A stretch of DNA of 64,000 nt from an uncultured Faecalibacterium sp. (GTDB taxonomy: Bacteria; Bacillota; Clostridia; Oscillospirales; Ruminococcaceae), in contig CAKSYT010000003.1 in NCBI GenBank assembly GCA_934524985.1, positions 178,854-242,853 on the forward strand. Reading direction: 5' to 3'. A model generated the notes under the pieces. That model saw only the letters and a list, made by a program, of their open reading frames with translations. It did not search any database and was not told the DNA's origin. Each line of letters opens with the position of its first letter. Within the stretch, counting starts at the first letter, position 1. Of this stretch, positions 1-9,208 are shown one piece after another. The position numbers were made by a program, and so were the translations under genes.

Positions 1-1
1 C

Positions 2-277
2 CTCTCCGGCAAGACCCATCAGGTGCACACCGGCGTCTGCATTGCAAAAGGGGACAGGGCAGAGCACTTTGTGGACAGCTGCAGGGTGACCTTTTTCCCG
101 CTGGGGGAGGAGGAGATCGCGTTCTACACCGCCACCCCGGAGCCTTACGATAAGGCCGGTGCCTACGCCATTCAGGGACGTGCAGCCCTGTGGCTGGACC
201 GCATCGAGGGCGACTACTACACCATTATGGGGCTGCCGGTCAGCCGCACCGTACAGACGCTGGCACGTTTTTTGTGA
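2..277 (+). CDS. maf: Maf-family nucleotide pyrophosphatase, C-terminal part
   Basis: The 5' end lies outside the window; the reading frame is already open at base 2. The visible 91 residues begin with the Maf-type stretch [12 protein letters not shown] and contain the conserved [13 protein letters not shown] segment followed by the acidic D-x-I-E-G-D-Y-Y-x-I-x-G-L-P run that closes the family. Maf proteins hydrolyse non-canonical or modified nucleoside triphosphates and were first named for an effect on septum formation. The position just before mreB matches Firmicutes, where maf and mre genes are neighbours. A strong promoter lies between the two genes, so mreB need not depend on maf transcription. 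Confidence 0.9.
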   Translation, partial: LSGKTHQVHTGVCIAKGDRAEHFVDSCRVTFFPLGEEEIAFYTATPEPYDKAGAYAIQGRAALWLDRIEGDYYTIMGLPVSRTVQTLARFL

Positions 278-314
278 GAAAAATGGAAAAATGATAGAAA
301 ACTTGCCGAAACGC

Positions 315-343
315 TTGAGAAATGAAGCACTTGCGGCTATAAT
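315..343 (+). promoter_or_regulatory. sigma-A promoter of the mre operon
   Basis: TTGAGA at 315-320 and a perfect TATAAT at 338-343 are separated by 17 bp. This is the only strong promoter seen ahead of mreB, whose start lies about 90 bp downstream. Confidence 0.8.
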
Positions 344-439
344 AGAACCGTGTTATTCTGCGCAGGAGGGTCTGTTTACCGCAGACTGTCCGGCATTCTG
401 GGATAGATTTAAGGAACGATCGTAAGGAGATTTGGAACA

Positions 440-1462
<1,023 letters not shown>

Positions 1463-1552
1463 GAGCGGCTCTCTGCGGAGAGTGCTGCTCAGAATGCGGA
1501 AAAGTTTCAGACACAGCAGCTGTGCGTTTTTCCGCTGCAAACACTGCATCTT

Positions 1553-1583
1553 GCGCGGATGGCACGGCTGTCCGCGCTTTTTT
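1553..1583 (+). terminator. intrinsic terminator or attenuator between mreB and mreC
   Basis: A GCGCGGA/TCCGCGC stem (1553-1559 and 1571-1577) is followed by six T. It lies inside an operon, so it probably lowers expression downstream of mreB rather than ending it. A second small hairpin, CTCTC-TGCG-GAGAG, sits at 1469-1482. Confidence 0.6.
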
Positions 1584-1636
1584 CATGCAAAGGCCTGCGG
1601 TAGGGCGCGGGCATCCCGACAGGAGGGAAGGACCCT

Positions 1637-2467
1637 TTGAAAGATTTTTTTGATACCTGGAAATTCAAGATCCTTGTGGCCGTGGCGGTATTTCTGGTGG
1701 GCATCATGGCCTACGCCGGTGCCAATGGCCGCCTGACCGCAGCCCCGCAGGAGCTGCTGGGCGTGATTCTGACCCCCTTCCAGAAGGCGGCGGCTGTGGT
1801 CAGCGGCGGCGTGGGTGCGGTGTGGGAAAAATACACCAGCATCGACGAGGTCATGGAGCAGAACGAGCAGCTGGAAGCGGAAAACGCCGAGCTGCGCCAG
1901 CAGATGGTGGACTACGACCGCATCAAGGCCGAAAACGAGGCCTACAAGGCGCTGGCTAATATTCAGGAAAAGAACAGCAACGCCACCTATGTATCCGGTT
2001 TTGTTATTGGCCGCGACCCGCTGGACGAGTTCGGCGGTTTCACGCTGGACAAGGGCACCGCAGACGGCGTAGCAGTGAACAATGCGGTCATCAGTGACCG
2101 CGGCTATCTGCTGGGCGTGGTAGTGGAAGCCGACCCGACCAGCTGCAAGGTGATGACCATCCTGCACCCCAACTTCAATGCGGCAGGCGTGGTCTCCCGC
2201 ACCCGGGAAAACGGCATCCTGAACGGCAATACCACCTATGCAGCGGACGGCCTGTGCACCCTGACCAATCTGGAGCGCAGCACCGAGACTCGCGCGGGCG
2301 ATCAGGTCATCACCACCGGTCTGGGCGGGGTGTTCCCGCCGGATCTTCTGGTGGGCACGGTGCAGGATGTGGTGCCGGAAGCCAGCGGCAAATCCTCCAT
2401 TGCGGTGGTGCGCCCCGGTGCAGACCCCCGCACCGCCAAGCACGTTTTTATCATTACTGCGTACTAA
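1637..2467 (+). CDS. mreC: rod-shape determining protein MreC
   Basis: This 276-residue protein scaffolds the elongation complex outside the membrane, linking MreB and MreD to PBP2. It has one N-terminal membrane segment (about residues 10-27) and a coiled coil rich in E and Q (about residues 68-105). The beta-barrel MreC domain to the C terminus includes the DxGxxxGVxxNNAVISDRGYLLG region. The start is TTG at 1637, chosen because AGGAGG lies at 1621-1626 and the first residues then run directly into the membrane segment. It lies 174 bp after mreB and 15 bp before mreD. Confidence 0.93.
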   Translation: MKDFFDTWKFKILVAVAVFLVGIMAYAGANGRLTAAPQELLGVILTPFQKAAAVVSGGVGAVWEKYTSIDEVMEQNEQLEAENAELRQQMVDYDRIKAENEAYKALANIQEKNSNATYVSGFVIGRDPLDEFGGFTLDKGTADGVAVNNAVISDRGYLLGVVVEADPTSCKVMTILHPNFNAAGVVSRTRENGILNGNTTYAADGLCTLTNLERSTETRAGDQVITTGLGGVFPPDLLVGTVQDVVPEASGKSSIAVVRPGADPRTAKHVFIITAY

Positions 2468-2482
2468 GGAGGGCACACTGCT

Positions 2483-3016
2483 ATGGAATCTCGCCGCAAG
2501 CGCAGCCGCAGTCAGTTGCTGAAGTGGGGCTGCTATGTGCTGGCGCTGTTTGTGTGCGCCGCTTTGCAGACCACGCCCGGGCTGTTCCAGCTGGGGGAGG
2601 CAAAGCCGCTGCTGGTGCTGCCGCTGTGTCTGGCAGTGGCGGTATTTGAGGGAGAGTTTGCCGGAGCACTGTTTGGCACGGTGGGCGGCCTTTTGTGGGA
2701 CTACGCCGCCGGGCGCACGGTGGGTATGCTGGCGCTGGAACTGCTGCTGCTCTGCTTTGGAGTATCGGTGCTGGTGCAGCTGTATCTGCAGGTGAACCCC
2801 GGCAACTTTGCCGCCGTAAGCACTGTGACGGCACTGCTGGTGCTCTCGCTGGACTGGCTGTTTTTCTACTATATGCCGGGCTTTACCGGCGCGGCACTGC
2901 GGTACCTTATCTTTGTACTGCCCAGTGCGGCGCTGACCATCCCGGCGGCGCTGTTGGCTTTCTGGCTGGTGCAGCGCATCCATGACGGGTTCCGGATCGA
3001 CAACGGTGTGGTCTAG
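2483..3016 (+). CDS. mreD: rod-shape determining protein MreD
   Basis: This 177-residue integral membrane protein is almost entirely hydrophobic after a basic N terminus (ESRRKRSRSQ), with about five predicted membrane segments. MreD binds MreC and is part of the elongasome. Identification rests on size, topology and its place between mreC and the PBP2 gene, because MreD sequences are weakly conserved. The ATG follows an AAGGAGG at 2467-2473. Confidence 0.88.
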   Translation: MESRRKRSRSQLLKWGCYVLALFVCAALQTTPGLFQLGEAKPLLVLPLCLAVAVFEGEFAGALFGTVGGLLWDYAAGRTVGMLALELLLLCFGVSVLVQLYLQVNPGNFAAVSTVTALLVLSLDWLFFYYMPGFTGAALRYLIFVLPSAALTIPAALLAFWLVQRIHDGFRIDNGVV

Positions 3017-3035
3017 CCCGCAAAAGGAGAACCAG

Positions 3036-5273
3036 ATGAACGAAAATGAACGCAAGGTCGTGGTGCGGCGGATGCTGCTGCTCATCGCAGTGGCCTGCAT
3101 CATCATGGGGCTGTACACCTTCCGGCTGATCTTTTTGCAGCTGGTCAATGGGGACAGCTTCAAGGCAAAAGCCACCAACACCACGGATTATAAGTTCACG
3201 GTCACCGCCGCGCGCGGCAATATCGTGGACAGCACCGGCAAGCGCATTGCCACCACCAGCACCGGCTATAATGTGGTGCTGAACAAGCTGCAGATGGGAG
3301 ATCAGGATCTGGACACCATGCTGCAGCAGATCGTGGAGCTTTTGCGCAAGAACGATGAAAAATGGATGGATACCCTGCTCATCAGCGAGCCGGATGCCGC
3401 CGGGAACTATACCTTTACGGACAGCGCCGACAGCGCCAGCGACCAGAAAACGCTGGCAGACATGAAGGAGACGCTGGGGCTGCAGCAGTACGCCACCGCC
3501 AACGATGTGATGGAGATGCTGGTGGAGAAAAACCACCTGGAAAGCTTCTCCCTGCCGTGGCAGCGGGTGCTGGCGGGCATCCATTACGAGATGGACCGGC
3601 AGGCCTTTTCCAACGTGAACAACTTTATCATGGCTGAAAACGTCAGTCAGGTGACGGTGGCTACCATCAAGGAGCATTCCCTCACGCTGCCGGGCGTGGA
3701 GATCGTGGAGACCAGCACCCGCAGCTATGAGCAGGGGGATATCCTGCCCGCTGTGCTGGGGCGTGTGGGCAAGATCACCGCCGAAAAGTGGAAGGTGACC
3801 GATGAAAACGGTCAGGTGACCTATCCGCTCAAGGAAAAAGGCTATAACATGAACGATGTGATCGGCATCTCCGGCCTTGAGTCCGTGTACGAGGATGAGC
3901 TGCGCGGCAAGGACGGCGTGGAGACCATCACCCGCAATTCGGACGGTGTGATCGTGGACACCAAGATCACTACCGTGCCGGAGCCGGGGCATACCGTGCA
4001 GCTGACCATCAACAGCGACTTTCAGCGGGCGGTGGATAAGGCGCTTGCCAACAACATCGATATGATCAACCGGGTGTACAACACCGGCGATATGAAAGCT
4101 GCTGCCGGTGCTGCGGTGGTGCTGGATGTGAAGGACGGCAGCGTGCTGGCGGCTGCGAACTACCCCAGCTTTGACCAGAACCTGTACGCCACCAACTATT
4201 CCGAGTACAGCGCCGACCCCAGCCTGCCCCTGTTCAACCGGGCATTGCAAGGCCTGTACACCCCCGGCTCCACCTTTAAACCGGCTGTGGCGGTGGCGGC
4301 GCTGGACAGTGGCCTCATCAACCAGTACTCCACCGTCAACTGCACCGGCGTGTATACCTATTATAAGGACTACCACCCCCGCTGCACCCGTCACGGACAC
4401 AGCGGCAACATTGATGTAGTTACCGCTATTAAATGGAGCTGCAACATCTTCTTCTATGATGTAGGCCGCCGCCTGACCAGTGATGTCTACGATGCCTACG
4501 CCTACAAGCTGGGTCTTGGCCAGCGCACCGGCGTGGAGGTCAACGAGGCTGTGGGACGCCTGACCAAAAAGACGGATAAAAACTACGTCTCCTCGCTGGA
4601 TATTCAGGCTGCTATCGGTCAGGGCAACACGGTGGTAAGCCCCATCCAGCTGGCTACCTACGCCGCCACACTGGCCAACAACGGCGTGCGCTACCGCACC
4701 CACTTTGTCAAGGCGATTCTGGATACCAACACCGGCGAGGTGCTCAGTGAGACCCAGCCGGAGGTGATGGATATCATCGAGGGCAACGGCAACACCTTTG
4801 ATCTGGTGCGGCAGGGCATGACACTGGTGCCCAGCACCATCAGCGGCAAGATCTCCAGCTACCCCATTGCCATCGCCTGCAAGACCGGTACCCCCCAGCG
4901 CAGCGAGACCTACGCGTCGGGCAAGCACTACCTGAACGCTATGATGATCGCCTATCTCCCGGCAGACGACCCGGAGATCGCCATCGGCATTACGGTGGAG
5001 TACGGCGGCTACGGTGCCCGCACCGGCGATCTGGCGGTGGATATCGCCAACGCCTACTTTGCCATGAAGGACGGCACGCTGGAGGTGGACCCCTATGTGG
5101 ACCCGCGTACCGTGGTGCAGGAGGATGCCGCAGCATCGGATACTACCACCCAGACCGACCTAGATGCTGCGAATGATGCACAGACCGCTGCCGCCGCTGC
5201 AGAACCGCAGCAGACGACCGTGCCCGCAGGGGTGACAGAGGAAGAAAACAACGATGCACTGCTTGCGCAGTAA
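3036..5273 (+). CDS. mrdA: class B penicillin-binding protein 2, elongation transpeptidase
   Basis: This 745-residue enzyme cross-links peptidoglycan during cell elongation. It has one N-terminal membrane anchor (about residues 12-35), a dimerisation domain beginning at the RGNIVDSTG motif near residue 60, and a transpeptidase domain. The three active-site motifs are visible: S412-T-F-K415, S468-C-N470 and K616-T-G618. The tail is rich in Ala, Gln and Glu and probably disordered. An upstream in-frame start at 2982 would overlap mreD; ATG 3036 is preferred because AAAAGGAG precedes it at 3022-3029. It is the last gene of the mre operon. Confidence 0.95.
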   Translation: MNENERKVVVRRMLLLIAVACIIMGLYTFRLIFLQLVNGDSFKAKATNTTDYKFTVTAARGNIVDSTGKRIATTSTGYNVVLNKLQMGDQDLDTMLQQIVELLRKNDEKWMDTLLISEPDAAGNYTFTDSADSASDQKTLADMKETLGLQQYATANDVMEMLVEKNHLESFSLPWQRVLAGIHYEMDRQAFSNVNNFIMAENVSQVTVATIKEHSLTLPGVEIVETSTRSYEQGDILPAVLGRVGKITAEKWKVTDENGQVTYPLKEKGYNMNDVIGISGLESVYEDELRGKDGVETITRNSDGVIVDTKITTVPEPGHTVQLTINSDFQRAVDKALANNIDMINRVYNTGDMKAAAGAAVVLDVKDGSVLAAANYPSFDQNLYATNYSEYSADPSLPLFNRALQGLYTPGSTFKPAVAVAALDSGLINQYSTVNCTGVYTYYKDYHPRCTRHGHSGNIDVVTAIKWSCNIFFYDVGRRLTSDVYDAYAYKLGLGQRTGVEVNEAVGRLTKKTDKNYVSSLDIQAAIGQGNTVVSPIQLATYAATLANNGVRYRTHFVKAILDTNTGEVLSETQPEVMDIIEGNGNTFDLVRQGMTLVPSTISGKISSYPIAIACKTGTPQRSETYASGKHYLNAMMIAYLPADDPEIAIGITVEYGGYGARTGDLAVDIANAYFAMKDGTLEVDPYVDPRTVVQEDAAASDTTTQTDLDAANDAQTAAAAAEPQQTTVPAGVTEEENNDALLAQ

Positions 5274-5336
5274 GGCGCAGCTGCGTGCAAAGAAGTGAAC
5301 TTGAACGAAAATTTGAATATTGTGTCCAAAAACCTG

Positions 5337-5365
5337 TTGTAAATGAGTTGCATTTGTGATATCAT
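5337..5365 (+). promoter_or_regulatory. sigma-A promoter of mgsA
   Basis: TTGTAA at 5337-5342 and TATCAT at 5360-5365 have a 17-bp spacer. No terminator with a T-run was seen after the PBP2 gene, so some read-through is possible. Confidence 0.6.
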
Positions 5366-5430
5366 GTATACCAAAGGAAATTTAGCAAGTGTTTTATATA
5401 CAAATGTTTCAATAGAGGAGAGATCTACAG

Positions 5431-5835
5431 ATGACGATTGCCCTGATCGCGCATGACTCCAAAAAGGAGCTGATGGTTCAGTTCTGCACGGCGTACTGCC
5501 GTATTCTGAGCCAGCATAAATTGGTGGCGACCGGCACCACCGGCAAACTGATTTCCGAGGCCACCGGCCTGCAGGTACAGCGTTTTCTGGCCGGTGTGCA
5601 GGGCGGCGACCAGCAGATCGCGTCCCGCATTGCCTGCAACGAGATCGACCTGCTGCTGTTCTTCCGCGACCCCATCAATGCCAAGCCCAGCGAGCCGAAT
5701 GAGATGACCCTGCTGCGCCTGTGCGATGTGCATAACATCCCCATGGCCACCAACATCGCTACCGCCGAGGTGCTGATCCATGGCTTGGAGCGCGGAGATC
5801 TGGACTGGCGCGATATCGTGCACCCGCAGAACTAA
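5431..5835 (+). CDS. mgsA: methylglyoxal synthase
   Basis: This 134-residue enzyme converts dihydroxyacetone phosphate to methylglyoxal and phosphate, a bypass that relieves sugar-phosphate stress. It starts with the family pattern [10 protein letters not shown] and holds the phosphate-binding TGTTGK near residue 34. GGDQQIA places the catalytic Asp at residue 60, and FFRDP near residue 78 is also present. A Shine-Dalgarno GAGGAGAG lies just upstream. It has its own promoter and a strong terminator, so it is a single-gene unit. Confidence 0.96.
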   Translation: MTIALIAHDSKKELMVQFCTAYCRILSQHKLVATGTTGKLISEATGLQVQRFLAGVQGGDQQIASRIACNEIDLLLFFRDPINAKPSEPNEMTLLRLCDVHNIPMATNIATAEVLIHGLERGDLDWRDIVHPQN

Positions 5836-5842
5836 AGCATGC

Positions 5843-5884
5843 AAAAAAGAAGCGCTGCATCGTACAGATGCAGCGCTTCTTTTT
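5843..5884. terminator. bidirectional intrinsic terminator between mgsA and the convergent mnmA-like gene
   Basis: A perfect 13-bp stem (5849-5861 with 5867-5879) carries a 5-nt loop. It is flanked by an A-tract on the left and a T-run on the right, so it can stop transcription from both sides. Confidence 0.92.
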
Positions 5885-5924
5885 GCTTCTCGGGTAAAAA
5901 ATGCAATGCGGATATTTCGCGGTG

Positions 5925-6467
5925 TCAGACTGTACCGTTTACCTTGAAATCCTGTGCCATCTCCTGCACATCGGCGGCGGTAAACTCGCCCAAGGGCAGC
6001 AGCAGCCGGGCAAGGGTATCCTGCGGCAGCGCCGCCAGTGCAGCGCTCTCGTCCAGTGCAGCGTCCACAGCGGGGCAGACTGCGTGCACGCCATCGCTGC
6101 CCAGCTCCACCCGGGCGTGGTGCCCGGTGGCAATATACTGGATGCCCAGCTTGTCGGCAGCGGTCAGCAGGGCGGCAAACCGGGCGTCGTTGCCGCTGCC
6201 CAGTACCTCGGCGGGCTGGTCTGCCAGTGCTTCTGCCTTCAGCACGATGCACTCGATGCCAAGCGCCTCGGCAGCCTGCCGTGCGGCTGCGGCCCATGCG
6301 CTCTGCTCAGCGGCCAGCTGCACCACAGCCCCGGCTACGCCGAAGCCCTGCTGCTGCAAAATGCGCACCACAACGCCGCAATCCACGGTGCCGTCCATGC
6401 TGACAAGCACCTTGTCCTGTGTTTCGTAGGTGTCAAACCCGTTGCCGGGCAAAAATGCGTCGCTCAT
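5925..6467 (-). CDS. MnmA-like PP-loop protein, half-length and lacking catalytic motifs
   Basis: The 180 residues resemble the N-terminal PP-loop domain of the tRNA 2-thiouridylase Mnm[11 protein letters not shown] at 111-120 and [16 protein letters not shown] at 157-172 match MnmA's YIATGHYAR and LGELTK regions. The ATP-pyrophosphatase signature SGGVDS is replaced by DGTVDC (25-30), the PNPC-type cysteine motif is absent, and the central and C-terminal domains are missing. It is therefore unlikely to thiolate tRNA and may have a binding or regulatory role, or be decaying. The start at 6467 has GGAGG upstream and overlaps the rnhA stop as ATGA, which suggests translational coupling. Confidence 0.65.
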   Translation of the reverse strand: MSDAFLPGNGFDTYETQDKVLVSMDGTVDCGVVVRILQQQGFGVAGAVVQLAAEQSAWAAAARQAAEALGIECIVLKAEALADQPAEVLGSGNDARFAALLTAADKLGIQYIATGHHARVELGSDGVHAVCPAVDAALDESAALAALPQDTLARLLLPLGEFTAADVQEMAQDFKVNGTV

Positions 6468-6928
6468 GTTCCTTGCCTCCCGCCATGTGCTTTGCTTTGT
6501 GCTACGGCCAGCTGGTCGCAGCGTTCGTTTTCCGGGTGGCCTGCGTGGCCCTTTACCCAGACGTAGGTGATCTTGTGCCGTGCTTCCTGCTCCAGTGCCT
6601 GTGCCCATAAGTCCGGGTTCAGGGCAGGGGAGCCGTCGGCTTTTTTCCAGCCCCGGCGCTTCCAGCCCTTGGCCCAGCCCTTTTCCAGCCCGTTGATCAC
6701 ATACTGGCTGTCAGAGCACAGCCGCACCTCGCAGGGCTCCTTGAGCTGGCGCAGCGCCTCGATAAAGGCCGTCAGCTCCATGCGGTTGTTGGTGGTGCTG
6801 GCGTCGCCGCCGCTCAGTTCCTTTTCGTACACCTTGCCGTCAAAGCGGTAGCGCAGCACCGCACCCCAGCCGCCCGGGCCGGGGTTGCCGCTGCAAGCGC
6901 CGTCTGTGTACACCTCTACCTGTTTCAT
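6464..6928 (-). CDS. rnhA: ribonuclease HI
   Basis: This 154-residue enzyme degrades RNA in RNA:DNA hybrids. It begins with the diagnostic strand [19 protein letters not shown]. The catalytic acidic residues appear in YTDG (D9), RMELTA, CSDSQYV and [11 protein letters not shown] 6928 is chosen because a good ribosome-binding site (AAGGAGAACC on the coding strand) precedes it and the extra upstream residues do not belong to the fold. It is the first gene of a two-gene operon with the MnmA-like gene. Confidence 0.96.
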   Translation of the reverse strand: MKQVEVYTDGACSGNPGPGGWGAVLRYRFDGKVYEKELSGGDASTTNNRMELTAFIEALRQLKEPCEVRLCSDSQYVINGLEKGWAKGWKRRGWKKADGSPALNPDLWAQALEQEARHKITYVWVKGHAGHPENERCDQLAVAQSKAHGGRQGT

Positions 6929-6957
6929 GGGGTTCTCCTTATAGAATAGAATACCTT

Positions 6958-6987
6958 TATTTAGCGCTATTTTGCCCGGGATGTCAA
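6958..6987 (-). promoter_or_regulatory. promoter of rnhA
   Basis: On the minus strand, TTGACA (6982-6987) and TAAATA (6958-6963) are 18 bp apart. The -10 box lies about 30 bp before the start codon. Confidence 0.6.
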
Positions 6988-7029
6988 GAGCCAATGTATA
7001 CGCTAGCCCAGTTTTGCCAAACCTTGGAA

Positions 7030-7058
7030 TTGACAAAACCGGTGCGAAATACTATACT
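7030..7058 (+). promoter_or_regulatory. strong sigma-A promoter of the RNase J operon
   Basis: Consensus TTGACA (7030-7035) and TATACT (7053-7058) have a 17-bp spacer. It is divergent from the rnhA promoter, with only 42 bp between the two -35 boxes. Confidence 0.85.
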
Positions 7059-7064
7059 TAGCGT

Positions 7065-7330
7065 AACAAAATGCGTATAGGGGTGCACCAAAGGCGTGCG
7101 CCCGGCTGTTCCGGCAGAAACGCCACGGTCGCATCGAACAGATGGACTTACCTGGCCAAGAACCTCTTGCGGAACCAACAGCGCTGCTGCAAAAAGCACG
7201 CTGAACGATAAATTCTATACGATGCATCAACCGGAAGCCGATGCAGTTTCAGGTGCTTCCCCTGTGCAAGATGCGGCTGCTCTCCCCGGCGGGGCGCGGC
7301 CTGGCTTGCAATTGAATCTGGAGGTAAAGA
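7065..7330 (+). promoter_or_regulatory. long structured 5' leader of the RNase J gene
   Basis: About 265 nt separate the promoter from the start codon, with no supported coding sequence. Hairpins are visible: GGGTGCAC with GTGCGCCC shortly after the start, and TGCATC with GATGCA near 7222-7244. No T-run terminator, T-box motif, tmRNA, SRP or RNase P consensus was recognised. It may be an untranslated control region or host a small RNA; its role is unknown. Confidence 0.4.
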
Positions 7331-9160
7331 ATGGCTCAAGCAAAAGAAAATAACCCCGCACCCCGCGCAAAAGCCCCGGCAGCGCCCAAGGCAGCCGCCG
7401 CAAACGGCACTGCTCCCGCAGGGGAAAAGCGCACCCGTCCCACCACCCGCCGCCCCTACTATAACCGCCGCCCGCGCCGTGCGCAGCAGCCCAAGGAGGC
7501 AGCGACCCCCATCCATATCTACCCGCTGGGCGGTCTGGGCGAAGTCGGCAAGAACATGACCGTCTACGAGTGCAACGGTGATATGATCATCGTGGACTGC
7601 GGCCTGGTGTTCCCGGACAGTGAGATGTTCGGCGTGGACATGGTCATCCCGGACTTCACCTTTGTGGTGCAGAACAAGGATAAGATCAAGGGTCTGCTCA
7701 TCACCCACGGCCACGAGGATCACATTGGCAGCATTCCTTATCTGCTGCAGAAGATCAGCCTGCCGGTGTACGGCACCCGCCTGACCTGCGGCCTGATCAA
7801 AAACAAGCTGGAGGAGTTCGGCCTTGCCGGTAAGACCAAGTTTGTGGAGATCGTGCCCCGGCAGAAACTCAAGCTGGGCTGCTTTACCGTGGAGCCTATC
7901 CATGTGAACCACTCCATCCCGGATGCCGTGGCCTTTGCCATCGACAGCCCTGCCGGTACCATCATCCAGACCGGCGACTTTAAGATCGACTACACTCCGC
8001 TGGCCTGCGGCGTGACCGACCTGTCCACCCTGTCCGAGTACGGACAGCGCGGTGTGCTGGCCCTGCTGAGCGACTCCACCAACGCGGAGCGCCCGGGCTT
8101 TACTGCTACCGAGCAGAAGGTGGCCGCCGGTGTGCGCAGCCTGTTTGCCCGCGCCCGCAATAAGCGCATTATTATTGCAACCTTTGCGTCCAACATTTAC
8201 CGCGTGCAGCAGATCATCGATCTGGCTGTGGAGGATGGCCGCAAGGTGGCCTTCAGCGGACGCAGTATGGTCAACAACACTGCCATGGCGCAGGAACTGG
8301 GCTATATGCACATCCCGGAGGGCACTCTGATCAGCGTAGACGAGCTGAACCAGTACCCGCCGGAGCAGGTGGTGCTGGTGACCACCGGCAGTCAGGGCGA
8401 GCCGCTGAGCGCGCTGAGCCGTATGGCCTCCTGCAGCCACCGTCAGGTGCGGGTGGGCCCCGGCGACTTCATCATCATCTCCGCCAACCCCATCCCCGGC
8501 AACGAAAAGAGCGTGACCAAGATCGTCAACGGTCTGCTGCTGCTGGGCGCAGAGGTCATCTACGAGAGCATGTATGATGTGCACGTTTCCGGCCACGCCT
8601 GTCAGGAGGAGCAGAAGCTGATGCTCACCCTGACCAAGCCCAAGTACTTCCTGCCCGTGCACGGCGAGTATAAGCAGCTGAAAAAGCACGCCCTCACCGC
8701 TGCAAGTCTGGGTATCCCCACCAGCAATATCCTCATTGCGGAGAACGGCTCCAACGTCATCCTCTCGCAGGACGAGATGAAGCTGGGCGAGCCGGTGACC
8801 GCCGGTGCCGTCATGGTGGACGGCCTTGGCGTGGGCGATGTGGGCAATGTGGTGCTGCGGGACCGCAAACACCTTTCTGAGGACGGCCTCGTCATCATCG
8901 TGGCCACCGTAGACAGCAAGACCGGCAAGGTGCTGGCCGGGCCGGATCTGGTAAGCCGGGGCTTCGTGTATGTGCGCGAGAACGAGAGCCTGATGGACGG
9001 TGCCCAGAGCATTGTGGAAAATGCACTGGAGCGCTGTGTGGACGAGCACGTCCGGGACTGGAACAGCGTAAAGACCCGTGTGCGTGAGGCACTGAGCAGC
9101 TATATCTACCGGCGCACCAAGCGCAGCCCGATGATCCTGCCGATCCTGATGGAGGTCTGA
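7331..9160 (+). CDS. rnjA: ribonuclease J
   Basis: This 609-residue metallo-beta-lactamase/beta-CASP nuclease has 5'-to-3' exonuclease and endonuclease activity in RNA decay and maturation. The metal site HGHEDH is at residues 126-131, and the usual family segments (PLGGLGEVGKNM near 60, NPIPGNE and PVHGEYKQL) are present. It carries an unusual N-terminal extension of about 55 residues rich in Ala, Pro, Lys and Arg, likely disordered and RNA-binding. GGAGGT precedes the ATG. It is followed 48 bp later by gdpP. Confidence 0.95.
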   Translation: MAQAKENNPAPRAKAPAAPKAAAANGTAPAGEKRTRPTTRRPYYNRRPRRAQQPKEAATPIHIYPLGGLGEVGKNMTVYECNGDMIIVDCGLVFPDSEMFGVDMVIPDFTFVVQNKDKIKGLLITHGHEDHIGSIPYLLQKISLPVYGTRLTCGLIKNKLEEFGLAGKTKFVEIVPRQKLKLGCFTVEPIHVNHSIPDAVAFAIDSPAGTIIQTGDFKIDYTPLACGVTDLSTLSEYGQRGVLALLSDSTNAERPGFTATEQKVAAGVRSLFARARNKRIIIATFASNIYRVQQIIDLAVEDGRKVAFSGRSMVNNTAMAQELGYMHIPEGTLISVDELNQYPPEQVVLVTTGSQGEPLSALSRMASCSHRQVRVGPGDFIIISANPIPGNEKSVTKIVNGLLLLGAEVIYESMYDVHVSGHACQEEQKLMLTLTKPKYFLPVHGEYKQLKKHALTAASLGIPTSNILIAENGSNVILSQDEMKLGEPVTAGAVMVDGLGVGDVGNVVLRDRKHLSEDGLVIIVATVDSKTGKVLAGPDLVSRGFVYVRENESLMDGAQSIVENALERCVDEHVRDWNSVKTRVREALSSYIYRRTKRSPMILPILMEV

Positions 9161-9208
9161 TCCGGGCGCACCGCAAGGCGGTGCAGCGTCTGAGGAGGCA
9201 AAAAACCA

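Noticed and set aside
6929..7330. Possible tmRNA, 6S RNA, SRP RNA or RNase P RNA in the gap before RNase J
   Set aside because: None of the conserved cores of these RNAs is visible; the region is better described as a leader.
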